Positions 39,866 through 50,839 of a DNA stretch of 64,000 bases are shown here, piece by piece. The notes below the pieces were generated by a model that searched no databases, was not told the DNA's origin, and was given only the letters and a program-made list of their open reading frames with translations. The stretch's first letter is position 1. The number at the start of each line of letters is the position of its first letter. The position numbers were made by a program, and so were the translations under genes. The stretch covers positions 437,501 to 501,500 of the forward strand of contig JAMPIV010004907.1 in NCBI GenBank assembly GCA_024509875.1. The letters are read 5' to 3'. The stretch is from Oreohelix idahoensis (Eukaryota > Mollusca > Gastropoda > Stylommatophora > Oreohelicidae).

Positions 39866-41317
39866 ATGGCCGAGAGGGCAAAGCTTAGACAACTTCTCAG
39901 GGACGAAGCGAGAGAGGAGGGACTGGAAGGAGAGGAAGCGAAAGCTTTTGTCAGAGACGAACTTGAGAGATATGATGCGGAGAGGAAAGAAGAAGAACTA
40001 AGGAGGAAAGAAGAAGCAGACCGTCTATTACAGCAGAAGAAGATTGAGGAAGAAATGGAAATCCGCAGGGAGAGAGAAAAAGAGAAGGAGAGACAGCATG
40101 AGAAGGAGAGGGAGGAGAGACAGCATGAGAAGGAGAGGGAGGAGAGACAGCATGAGGAAAGAGAAAATGAGCAACGACGACAGCATGAGCTGGCGCTTAA
40201 GACTCTAGAGTTCCAAAGCCGTGGTGCTGCCTCTACCTCCAGCAATGGAGAGTCTTCTCCTCATTCTTCCTTAACTGACCCTGCTAACACTCAATCTCTT
40301 CAACTAAATGCTATGTCTTTCACTCTTGAATCTTTTCCTTGTCCAAATGAGAAGATTGACACATGGTTAGAAAAATTTGAGAAAATTGCAACTCTGTACG
40401 GGTTAGAGAGGTCGCGTTGGAATATGAAACTTTCCCAGGCCCTAAAAGGTTCTGCTTATGATGTTTATTCTAAGCTGGAAAGTAGCCAACAAGACGACTA
40501 CGATGTGTTGAAGAAAGCGTTACTGGAGCGCTTTGAAATGAACGCTCGCAAGTTTTTGCAACTGTTTCGCAACAGCCGGAAAGAGAATTCTGAAACTTTT
40601 CACCAGTTCTCATCTCGTCTTAAGGGATATCTAACAAAGTGCCTTGAGCTTTCGCAGCTCCCCTCTACCTATGAAGGTCTTGAGGAACTTGTTCTAACTG
40701 AACAAATAAAGAACACTTTGTCTGCTGATACCCGGAGATTTCTCGCTGAGCAGGGGGCAGAAAAACTTGAAGACATTTTGGAAAAGTCTGAGCGTTATCA
40801 CAATGCGCTGGCTGAACTACCGGCCACAAAGCGGAAACCGACAGAGGAGCATTTTCGAAAACATAACCTAGAGCAATCTTCTCAGGCTTCTAACCAAAAC
40901 AACCACAGAGAAACTGGACCTCAAAACCCCCCTCCTGAAAAATCCAAGTTCTACAAGAACAAGTACCCCAACCACCCCAAACAGTCTGATCAACCCGACC
41001 GCCCTACATGGCAGCGTAGCCAGAAAGGACAAGGTGGCAAAGGGAGAACCCCTGAGCACGGGACATATGATCAGACCGAGCACACCGAGCCGAAACGCAT
41101 CGGATGCTTATTGACAGTCTCGCAAGGCGGAATTATTGACAGTGATTCCCAACCTGTTGGGGATAGACCCTCAACGCGAGGTACTGTTACTTTGAACGGT
41201 TCTCAAACTTCTTGCTTATTTGACACGGGGCTTTCTTATGATTGCATTGTTGCCAGAAACCTGGTCAAACCCGGTCAAGAGACAGCAGAGACCGTCCAAA
41301 CTTTGTGGAGTTCGTAA
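39866..41317 (+). CDS. Gag-protease polyprotein of LTR copy 2
   Basis: The frame is 483 codons. Residues about 1-35 match the copy 1 start. A highly charged coiled coil spans about 35-115 and contains a tandem RQHEKEREE repeat (9-residue unit, nucleotides about 40091-40155) absent from copy 1. A SCAN-like capsid region follows (about 145-330; TWLEKFEKIA, LLERFEMNARKFLQLFRNSR, LKGYLTKCLELSQLP). A Pro/Gln/Lys-rich tail has no CCHC knuckle. The retropepsin-like site LFDTG is at about residue 453, with the catalytic DTG intact. The frame ends early at 41317 because of one extra A near 41298-41300 relative to copy 1, where the frame continues into integrase. The ATG at 39866 matches the conserved start in copy 1. 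Confidence 0.88.
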   Translation: MAERAKLRQLLRDEAREEGLEGEEAKAFVRDELERYDAERKEEELRRKEEADRLLQQKKIEEEMEIRREREKEKERQHEKEREERQHEKEREERQHEERENEQRRQHELALKTLEFQSRGAASTSSNGESSPHSSLTDPANTQSLQLNAMSFTLESFPCPNEKIDTWLEKFEKIATLYGLERSRWNMKLSQALKGSAYDVYSKLESSQQDDYDVLKKALLERFEMNARKFLQLFRNSRKENSETFHQFSSRLKGYLTKCLELSQLPSTYEGLEELVLTEQIKNTLSADTRRFLAEQGAEKLEDILEKSERYHNALAELPATKRKPTEEHFRKHNLEQSSQASNQNNHRETGPQNPPPEKSKFYKNKYPNHPKQSDQPDRPTWQRSQKGQGGKGRTPEHGTYDQTEHTEPKRIGCLLTVSQGGIIDSDSQPVGDRPSTRGTVTLNGSQTSCLFDTGLSYDCIVARNLVKPGQETAETVQTLWSS

Positions 41318-42947
41318 GAGTGATGCACCTACAGCGCTTCCCATCGCATTGGTGGAGATACACTCTGACTTTGTCAGAGGTGTGATCAAAGCGGCTGTTA
41401 TGGATGATCCCATCTACCCAGTCATACTTGGCGGGAGATACGTGTGTATTGGGAAACCGGAAGAGCCGATTGTGGCAGCAGTAACTACAAGAGGGCAAAC
41501 CAAGAAGGAACGGGAGCCTGCGCCAAATTTGTTACCTATGGAACTTAAAGAAGCGCAATACAAGGACCCTACTTTGGCACCCTGCTTTAGGAAACTGCCC
41601 ATGGCTAAGGAACCCAAACAGCACGGGGACATTTTTTCTGAGGATGGCGTACTTTATCGGAGAACGGGCAAGCCTGACCAAGGTTACAACCAGCTCCTAG
41701 TACCGAAACAGTACAGAAGCCAAATCCTAGAAATGGGGCACTCTCTTCCCTTTAGCGGACATATGGGACAGAACGCCACAAACCAACGTATAACCACTCA
41801 TTATTGGTGGCCAGGAGTAAATACTGATATTATCAGATATGTCAAATCCTGTGCCCAGTGCCAACGTGTACCACCCAAGCAACGGACACCCCCAGTCCAC
41901 ATGGGTGAAATGCCAATAATGGGAACACCATTCGAACGGGTTGTGATCGACATTTTAGGGCCTTTCGAAAGGACTAAAAGAAGGAACAGGTTCATCCTGA
42001 CCTTAGTCGATACATGCACTTTATGGGCAGAAGCTATCCCGCTAACATGCGCAGATGCCAAGCATGTCGCAGAAGCCCTCGTGCAGATTTTCACTCGGTT
42101 GGGATTCCCTCAGCAAGTGTTGACGGATAATGGATCTCCATACCGAAACCTGTTGATGGATGAGATCGTTAAGATCTTGAGGACCCAACACATCCACACT
42201 AAGCCATATACTCCGGCGGGAAATGGGCTCGTGGAACGTGCTAATGGAAACCTCACCATGATGCTAAGTAAGCTGGCACAAGTGAAACCTGAAGATTGGG
42301 ATCTCTGTATTCCTGCAGCATTATTTGGCTACAGAGAATCTCCTCATACTTCCACAGGATTTCCGCCAGCTACACTCTTATTTGGCAGACCCATTAAGGG
42401 CCCGCTTGAAGCCTTACTTCAGTCTCTGACAGACGAGAAGGCGGATGAGACAGTCGTCTCAGCAAGTAAATATGTGTCGGTTTTAAAGGAAAGGTTGAAA
42501 CTAGGGTGGGACCTAGCAACGACTAACTTTAAGCGAGCTCGCACAAAGCACGCTAACCGATACAGGAAAGTCGCGGAAGAGAGAGAACTGGAAGCAGGAG
42601 AGAAAGTTTTGGTGTTGCTCCCTACCGAGAACAACCAACTGAAGATCGGATGGCAAGGGCCGTTTACCGTCCTGAAAAAGATTTCTAAGGCTAACTACCA
42701 GATCTCTATTGAAGGAAAGGAGAAGGTTTTCCATTTAAATCTCTTAAAGAGATACTTGGAAAAACCAGTGCCAACCTCCGACCATCTCCTGACGATCGCC
42801 AAAACTGACGAAGATGATGATAGTGGCAGGGATATTCCACCGCTATCACAGGAAATCTTTCAAAAATGTCAGAAGCGGCGACGCTCTTTCAAGCGCGCAT
42901 ATGAGACATTCCAGGGGAAGGAAACTTTGAGGAGTGGACTTGAGTAG
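41301..42947 (+). CDS. Protease C-terminus and integrase of LTR copy 2
   Basis: Open from the frameshift near 41300 to the TAG at 42945; the protein would be made as a fusion to Gag-PR without that extra base. The linker has the protease end (VMDDPIYPVILGG) and an AAVTTRGQ motif. Integrase follows at once: zinc site GHSLPFSGH...CAQC, the catalytic triad in VIDILGP, LTDNGSPY and NGLVER (D35E spacing between the second D and E), and a C-terminal GWQGPFTV (GPY/F module) with FHLNLLKRYLEK. Integrase inserts the cDNA into the genome. The tail after LLKRYL is a short acidic/basic stretch, not RT. In Gmr1-like elements RT-RH would follow here; instead a stop and polypurine tract follow. Confidence 0.9.
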   Translation, partial: LCGVRKSDAPTALPIALVEIHSDFVRGVIKAAVMDDPIYPVILGGRYVCIGKPEEPIVAAVTTRGQTKKEREPAPNLLPMELKEAQYKDPTLAPCFRKLPMAKEPKQHGDIFSEDGVLYRRTGKPDQGYNQLLVPKQYRSQILEMGHSLPFSGHMGQNATNQRITTHYWWPGVNTDIIRYVKSCAQCQRVPPKQRTPPVHMGEMPIMGTPFERVVIDILGPFERTKRRNRFILTLVDTCTLWAEAIPLTCADAKHVAEALVQIFTRLGFPQQVLTDNGSPYRNLLMDEIVKILRTQHIHTKPYTPAGNGLVERANGNLTMMLSKLAQVKPEDWDLCIPAALFGYRESPHTSTGFPPATLLFGRPIKGPLEALLQSLTDEKADETVVSASKYVSVLKERLKLGWDLATTNFKRARTKHANRYRKVAEERELEAGEKVLVLLPTENNQLKIGWQGPFTVLKKISKANYQISIEGKEKVFHLNLLKRYLEKPVPTSDHLLTIAKTDEDDDSGRDIPPLSQEIFQKCQKRRRSFKRAYETFQGKETLRSGLE

Positions 42948-43059
42948 GAATTGGACAGAGATGGAGGGGGAAGAGGAGAGGGAAGAAGACAGACACCCCG
43001 AAGCTACGGTTATAGGAAATTAAACTCCATAACGTAGACATGGAGTGCTTCCATATCTT

Positions 43060-43071
43060 AAAGGGGGGAGG
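43060..43071 (+). other. Polypurine tract of LTR copy 2
   Basis: AAAGGGGGGAGG lies 3 bases before the 3' LTR (CTC, then TGTCACG), the expected plus-strand primer. The stop codon of integrase is about 115 bases upstream, which leaves no room for RT. Confidence 0.85.
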
Positions 43072-43074
43072 CTC

Positions 43075-45661
43075 TGTCACGTAGGGTTTATATTCATTTA
43101 ATTTCCTACATTTTCTTCCTATTTGTTCACCCAAATTCTCTCTTTTATTATCTCTGTATTTCATTTTTCCTGTATATTTTTTTCATCCATTCGTTTTGCG
43201 AATATTATTCTCATATAATTCGCAAACTTTACCTTTTTCCTTTCTCTTAAACTGAGAATCGCGCTAGGACGATATTACGTAGATGTCAGGGCTGCAGGGC
43301 GTCATAAGGCGTGATAAGTCGGTTCGCTGAACACAGGACGTAGCAAATCGTCTACATTCTCACCGAGCGCGCGAGCTTCTTCTCGGCATTAGTCCCGGTG
43401 AGGTGTGATACTTTACATCTGCACCGGGCAGTATCCAGACATTTGGCTGGAAAATCCCAAACTGACACGGCGCTCACTTGGGCAATGGAGTCAGGCTGTC
43501 TGGGATTTGAAACTGACACGCGTACATCGTGGTCAGTAGGTGACAGTTACGACACGCGTTAAGCGGACGTAAATGTTGGGAGTAGGGGAGATAATTTCGC
43601 TTGGCGAAATAAGTTTGGGCCCTTTGTCTGATTTTAAGATATTGGCCAAGTTTGAAACTTTAATTTCATTCTCGCTCATAGACTCCACAGTAGATAGGTC
43701 GCTCGAAAAACAGAATAGCTGTTAGCGAAGATCTCAGTTTGTTTCGGCAATTTGTCGAACTTCTAGACTTCCAGAAATATTTTCAGCAATTTTTATTCTT
43801 AAGTTGTGCGACTACCTGTAATTCTGTGGTTGAGGTAATTAATATGATAGATATATAGATTGTGTGAGTGTTAAAGTGTTAAATCGCTTAATTCATTTAA
43901 ATCTAATTTCTTTAGCGCAGAAGAGAAATAAAGTGGTAGGCTATTATATTTTCTAGGGAAGCATTCAGTGGAAAGCAGACTAATTAAAATTTCTAGCTTA
44001 TAACGGCAATTGTAGCTATTTATAAATTTAATTTAACTGCTAATACTCAGTCGAGTGTATTTTTCTAAACTAACGTATAAACTCTAGAATCCAGCCTCAT
44101 GAATGATGACGGGATACGCACGTGTTCCTAATTTATGAGGAGTGCTGATTTTTAAATATAACTTACGTCACGGGAAGTTTAAATGATAAGCAAAGCTCTC
44201 TGCTTGCAAGTTTAAATGTAAGTTTTTAACCAGTACAGATTCTGTGTATTATATTATATGTGTTATTTTTCCTCCACACAGTGAAAGTTTTGGGGTGACC
44301 CTAACTTTACCAGCACCTAGTAGTAGTTTCCATACTTGTGAAGAAATAGACAGTCCTTATTTTGAACCACGTGGGTTTTCTCAAGTAACACTGATCTGAC
44401 GGTGCAAGTTAGACAGAAATACTAATATCCCTATAACGGGTTTTCAAAGACTGTAATGATAAATACTGGACCTTGGAGCCAGCACTTAATTTCTTCTAGA
44501 AACTCTATATAATTTGCTGCCTGGCGGCGTGAATATTAACAATCATTTCCCGACTAGATTATATCTTGTGGACAAATCTGTGGTGTGACTAAAGTGAATC
44601 CTATACTGAGGGAAGGCACCGACCTGACATTCATCATTTTTTTTGAAACCTACGCTATTGACACTGTGCTCTGTTAACTCCCGCGCCTGGAATAATTGTT
44701 AGGTGACTTAATCAGACATTTGAACAAATTTGCATACCCAAGTAGTCGTTCCCGGAGACTCCAAGTTAAACAGGTCTTTTGGAACTGGGGACTTCTTGGC
44801 AGTAGACTGCATTTTTTGAGTCTGTGTGAAAATCTAAAATCAATGTGTTCCAAGAGGCAGCAAGCAAAGTCGTGAGTACTAGTGTGAGAAGCCATGGCGG
44901 AATGAATGAGTGTACGCTGGTTTGAGTGATATTTTTCACTATTATATCTTTGACACCCTGTTGCTGTCCTATTTGTTTTTTTCAATCTGCATAATTTGTT
45001 GCTAAGGCTAGAGTTCTTGTGTTTTTGTCTTAGGTTAAATCAGATTTTTTTCAAACTCTGTGCATATAATTACGAGATAAAACAAAGACAACTCTTAGAC
45101 TCAAACCCTATGTATCTGTGACTCGGGCGCCAAAATCTGTTCTCTTAACGGGGCCGGGCTAAACCTAGAGTTAACACTATAACGGGGCTATCATCCTTGC
45201 AACATTCCTTGATTTTTTATGACTATGTGTATATGTATTTTCCTTGATGTACTTTCTTTGATGTTGTGAGCCGATTTTGTCCTGATATTAAAATCGCTCT
45301 TGAACTAAACAATCGTGTTTGGTCAGCTCGTTCTAGAATATATATATCATTGTTATAGTTTTCCCACGTCTGTATGTTTACCTGTCGTCACGTGTATGTG
45401 CGTGCCTGTGAGTGATAGAAATATACGTAATATGTATATTGGTGTAGTCTGTCTGACGCTGTAACAACTGTTGTAGAAGATAGGTGAGAGAGAGAAGAAT
45501 TCTTTTCGCTTTCAGAGACAGCCACTATATCAAAATCTATCATCTCACGTGTGTGGAAATTCTATTACCTTTCACTAACTCTCACTGAGTCTATCACCTA
45601 TTCAAACCTATTCAGAAGGGACCAAACCTAGTCTTAATTCTCCTATCGGAAATCTACGACA
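43075..45661 (+). repeat. 3' LTR of copy 2 (2587 bp)
   Basis: Nearly identical partner of 36461-39056, followed by the duplicated target ACAGC. Frames inside (for example 44674-44985 on the minus strand) mirror those of the 5' LTR. Confidence 0.93.
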
Positions 45662-45867
45662 ACAGCGAGGAAAGGAAACATTACCGTACCTCATAAAGCT
45701 AGACATAGTAAAGTAAAGTCTTCTCTCCTCTACGGTAGTATCTGCTACGGAACTACCTTTACCTTAGTTTAAAAACATATGCCACGTTCTGTACATGGAT
45801 GGTATCTGTTACGCACCTGAGGAGTTCAATTCGCGGCTTGTCTTTGCGCTCTCCTTTTTCGCGAGCA

Positions 45868-46005
45868 GAAATAGACTCATCATGTAAAACAAACTACAAC
45901 AGAAACAACTGCTGCAGGAGCATGTGAGTGCTTGGTGCAGGCTTCCTGCAAGGTCCCAGCTGCCATGGTGGCTCCATGCTGCAACAAGAAAGTGATGATG
46001 ATGAA
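45868..46005 (+). repeat. SINE-like family 2, 5'-truncated copy with (GAT)n tail
   Basis: ACTCATCATGTAAAACAAAC, ACAACTGCTGCAGGAGCATG and GTGAGTGCTTGGTGCAGG blocks match 35950-36040. GGTGGCTCCATGCTGCAAC and a GATGATGATG tail match the reverse strand of 46380-46568. The 5' head is missing. Confidence 0.5.
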
Positions 46006-46021
46006 TAGACGGATGCCTACT

Positions 46022-46241
46022 CAATATACGTTCGTCTGATCCAGTAATATGTCAGTTCTACAGATATCACAGGAAACAATATACGTTCGTCTGATCCAGT
46101 AATATGTCAGTTCTGCAGATATCACAGGAAACAATATACGTTCGTCTGATCCAGTAATATGTCAGTTCTACAGATATCACAGGAAACAATATACGTTCGT
46201 CTGATCCAGTAATATGTCAGTTCTACAGATATCACAGGAAA
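46022..46241. repeat. Tandem repeat, 4 copies of 55 bp
   Basis: Four nearly identical 55-bp units (CAATATACGTTCGTCTGATC ... ATATCACAGGAAA) follow one another with at most single-base differences and no spacers, so this is a minisatellite rather than a CRISPR-like array. Short inverted repeats (about 45723-45768 and 46236-46281, both built on GGAACTACCTTT) flank the region. Confidence 0.95.
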
Positions 46242-46288
46242 AGGTAGTTCCATAGATGATACTCTCGTAGGGGAGTGTAATATTAGTG

Positions 46289-46382
46289 CAACAAGAGATG
46301 CGAAGAAGACGCTGGATATGGACAGGTCACACACTGAGGAAACCTACTGATAGCAGTAAAAGGCAGGCCTTGCTCTAGAATC
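46289..46382 (+). pseudogene. RTE C-terminal fragment
   Basis: Encodes a RRRWIWTGHTLRKPTDS-like segment and then a TAG, the same part of the protein as at bases 1-60 of the window. It breaks off at GAATC where a SINE-like element (46380-46568) begins. Confidence 0.6.
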
Positions 46383-46568
46383 ATCACCATCATTTTCTCT
46401 TTCGCTCCCTGTGGAGCATGGAGCCCCCACTGCAATCGTTCCCCTTGCATGTAGCTGAACTAAGGACTTGTGTGCTTTTGCAGCAGTGGTGTCTTGAGCA
46501 ATTTCTTTTACATAATGAAGTTGCCATCCCTGTGCACAACCCCATGTTAGTCGCCTTGTACATTTGCT
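46380..46568 (-). repeat. SINE-like family 2, minus strand
   Basis: On the minus strand it starts with TGTACAAGGCGACTAAC and ATGGGGTTGTGCACAG. It continues with CCACTGCTGCAAAAGCAC and GGGGGCTCCATGCTCCAC and ends in a GATGGTGATGAT tail. Head and body match 35905-36065 and 45868-46005. The open frame at 46418-46789 crosses it and is not considered a gene. Confidence 0.55.
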
Positions 46569-46973
46569 ATCAAATAGGTCTCTTAAAATATGTTTGGAAT
46601 GCTACGTCATTTTTTTTTTCTTTCCAAATTATTTCTGTACCAGGTTCAACCTTATTTCACGAGAACACGTGGAAGGTTCAAAATGATTGGATGTCATGTC
46701 TATCACAAAGAACGATCAGCGTTCAACGTTGTCTTATTAATCATTATAGCTTTGATCAGTGCCTGGTGTATCGATTTTGCTTCCATTAACGACAATCTGT
46801 GAGCTTCACAGAAAAATATTAACGTAGGATCCACCACGCGCTTTACGCGATTTTGTCGGCGATGATGTGTTATGGTGGAAAACAGTGAATACAGGTTGGA
46901 GATACAGAGAGCGAGATAGATAGAGGAATCTGATCTTACTGAACGCGTATGCCACTTTTAAAAAAATTGTTTT
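46569..46973. other. Unrecognised spacer
   Basis: No family recognised. Confidence 0.3.
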
Positions 46974-47732
46974 CACTGGTACTGAAAACCTTATAATTCC
47001 AATTGTGCACATAAACATATTTCCACTGGTGCACATAAATTTATACTTACACTGGTACGCATAAATTTATATTTTCACCGGTGTTCATAAACTTACATTT
47101 CCACTGGTGCTCATAAACGTATATCTCCACTGGTGCTCATAACCTTAAATTTCCTCTGGATTTCATAAATTTATATTTTCCCTGGTGCTCACAAACGTAT
47201 ATATCCACTGGCGCTCATTAACGTACATTTTCATTGGTGTTCAAAAACTTAAATTTCCACTGCATTTCATCAATTTATATTTCCCCCTGGTGCTCATAAA
47301 AGTACCTCTCCACTGGTGTTCATTAATTTATATTTTCACTGGTTTCATAAACATATAAATTATATTTCCTCAGGTGCCTATAAACTTACCTTTCCACAAT
47401 TGTTAATTAATTTATATTTCCACTGGATTTCATAAACATATAAATTATATTTCCCCTGGTGCTCATAAAATACCTCTCCACTGGTGTTCATGAATTTATA
47501 TTTCCACTGGATTTCATAAATTTACATTTCCCCTGGTGTTCATAAATTTATATTTCCACTGGATTTCATAAACTTATAAATTATATTTTCCCTGGTGCTC
47601 ATAAACTTACCTTTCCACTGGTGCTCATTAATTTATATTTCCACTGATTTTCATAAACTTATACTTTCACTGGGCTCGTTAACTTATATTTCTAATGATG
47701 CTCGTTAACTTATATTTACAATGGTGCTCAAA
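46974..47732. repeat. 26-bp minisatellite, about 29 units
   Basis: Degenerate tandem units of 26 bp have the consensus CACTGGTGCTCATAAA followed by CTTATATTTC. Many units differ at several positions, and a variant with GGATTTCATAAA recurs, so the array is old. Both strands lack a sustained open frame. Confidence 0.9.
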
Positions 47733-48900
<1,168 letters not shown>

Positions 48901-50627
48901 AGTGTAAAAAAAAAAGTACCCAAGAGTGCTTTATTTAGAACGATGACGTCATCACACGTCATGTAGCCTCTGGAAAATTCAACTGTATACCTGTGAGAGA
49001 ATGAGAGTGGAAAAGGCAAATAACGTCCTAGACTATTATGAAAATAGTTTTGACCTCGCGCACCCCTATTATGAAAATCCGCGGTTTTGACCGCTGGTCG
49101 CATGTCCAAACTGTACCCTGCGGATTTTTTTTTAAAGGAAATATTTTGTCTGAATTAAAGTCGTTATCTCCATCGAATCGAGCAATTAATTTTCGCTCTG
49201 TATGTTTATTGCCACCTATCACGAATAAAATCCACTTTAAATAATAAGACTGTGTCAGGCTTAGTCAACCTCGCAAAGTATAAATAATTTTAACCTTAAT
49301 GTTGAATTAAACATTTATTCATGACATATATTTATTACACAAACCTTTTCTAAATGCCAAAATGAAAGTGTGTGTTCGCATTTGAATTGAAATGAAATTT
49401 TCATGTTTTCCAAGTGGTCGGCAAGATTCAGAAGCAGAATGTCTGGTGTGCCAAGATAGCACATTTGTGTCAGTAGCAAATAAAAGTTTATTCAGTATCA
49501 CCCTTCAGCTCGCGTACACTGGAAAACACACCGAGTCCCTAGTCATTCAGTAGCAGACTGTTCGAATGTTTCACGAGTTCTTATTACACACCATCCGATT
49601 ATGCCTCAAATCATTGACTATTTACTATAAGAGGAATTCGATTTTTGCCAATCTTATTGTTTGTTTGTTTGTTTTGTTTTTTTTCTCATTTAATTTTTTT
49701 TTTTTTTTTTTTAAATTTATTTTAAAAACATACTTTGATTATGATGAATATTGCAAATGTATGATGTTATATTACTTTTTAATGATAAATGCCTAAATAA
49801 TGCTTGCAGTAAATGGGGGATGAAAGTATACAGTATGCATGATGAGAGAGAGAGAGAGATGAAGGGCAGAATGTCAGACGGGCCTACGTGCCCAATTTTT
49901 AACCCTTTGAAAGTAAAGTTCGTTCGTTCGTTCGTTCCCCAAAATGCATAAGCCTTCAAGAAACGGATGCCAAACAAATTAAAGATGCTGCTGGTTTAAC
50001 AAGAAAGAAAAAAAAACATCACATACACAAGCAAATATGAAAACAGAAAATCCACAAGAAAGCACTTGCGTTCGAAAGTTTGCGATCAGAACTGGCGTTT
50101 TTTTTTTACAAAAGAAACAAGCAAGGAACGGAACAAGCTGGTGCTAGAAGGTCCTCTTGCTTTTCACACTGTGAATTATCACAATAGTTTCAAATCAACA
50201 ATATGAACTGCAATACGCTTTTCATGATTCAGAAATGACCAACATATTCGCATGCGCAGAACCAACACAACGTTATTTCTTTTCTATGACTGCAAAACAC
50301 TCGATTGATACCTTTTTTTGAAAAACTGGCAGTAAATAGCATGGCTTATTACGGGGTTCCCACTGATGTGAACAAACACGACAGGGCAAAGTATTTCAAA
50401 TAATCATGCAGTATTTTGACTGGAACATGGGCTGTTTACCATATACATTAGTTAAGGTGCAGAATACACTATATAAGGCAGCAGAAACAATTTCAAAATA
50501 TCTAACCGAAACATTTGTATAAAATATGACTATCTCAGAGAAATGTGTTGCATTTACTTGACATAATTGCAGCAAAATGTTATGTGGGATAGGGCGTAAT
50601 GACAAGGTAACAATGTGTTTCTATATG
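48901..50627. other. Unrecognised AT-rich region
   Basis: No gene recognised. It contains a short (TTCG)n run at about 49919-49937, (GA)n near 49845 and a poly-T run near 49696-49712. Confidence 0.35.
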
Positions 50628-50742
50628 TGTCACAGTATATATGCTCGACAAAATATTAAGTTGGTCACGCTGTAAGTGGCGACACTGAGAGAATAAAAAA
50701 CCCATTTTGGTCAGGTGACCTGGAAAGGAAGTGCGCACAAAT
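50628..50742 (+). repeat. Repeat E, copy 1
   Basis: About 115 bp nearly identical to 51769-51885, including GCTCGACAAAATATTAAGTT and GGTCAGGTGACCTGGAAAGG. Identity is unknown; it precedes a palindrome arm. Confidence 0.8.
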
Positions 50743-50839
50743 TCTGGCGCGAGAGTTAGTGGAGATCTGGCTAGCGTCCGGTAGGACGTCTTTATGTTCC
50801 CTGTCAGCATTTTGCTGGGATTTGGATGCCATGGTTGTT

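Larger units (their letters stand above)
36461..45661 (+). mobile_element. Complete LTR retrotransposon, copy 2 (Gag-PR-INT, no RT)
   Basis: 9201 bp in total with LTRs at 36461-39056 and 43075-45661, TGTCACG...CTACGACA ends, and a 5-bp duplication ACAGC (36456-36460 and 45662-45666). The internal region is 4018 bp: repeated primer-binding region, leader, gag-protease, integrase and polypurine tract. The two LTRs differ by only about a dozen small changes, mostly homopolymer lengths, over 2.59 kb, so the insertion is recent. There is no RT-RNase H coding sequence anywhere between the LTRs, and the LTRs have no long frames. The internal order and GPY/F-type integrase place it in Ty3/gypsy, probably near Gmr1-like elements. 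Confidence 0.93.

Noticed and set aside
43075..45661. Missing RT hidden in the LTR of copy 2
   Set aside because: No frame in the 2.6-kb LTR is long or shows RT motifs, and the same sequence is repeated in both LTRs.
46022..46241. CRISPR-like array
   Set aside because: The 55-bp units are directly adjacent with no spacers, in a eukaryotic repeat context.
46418..46789. 123-residue open frame as a host gene
   Set aside because: It crosses a minus-strand SINE-like element (46380-46568) and has no recognised domain.
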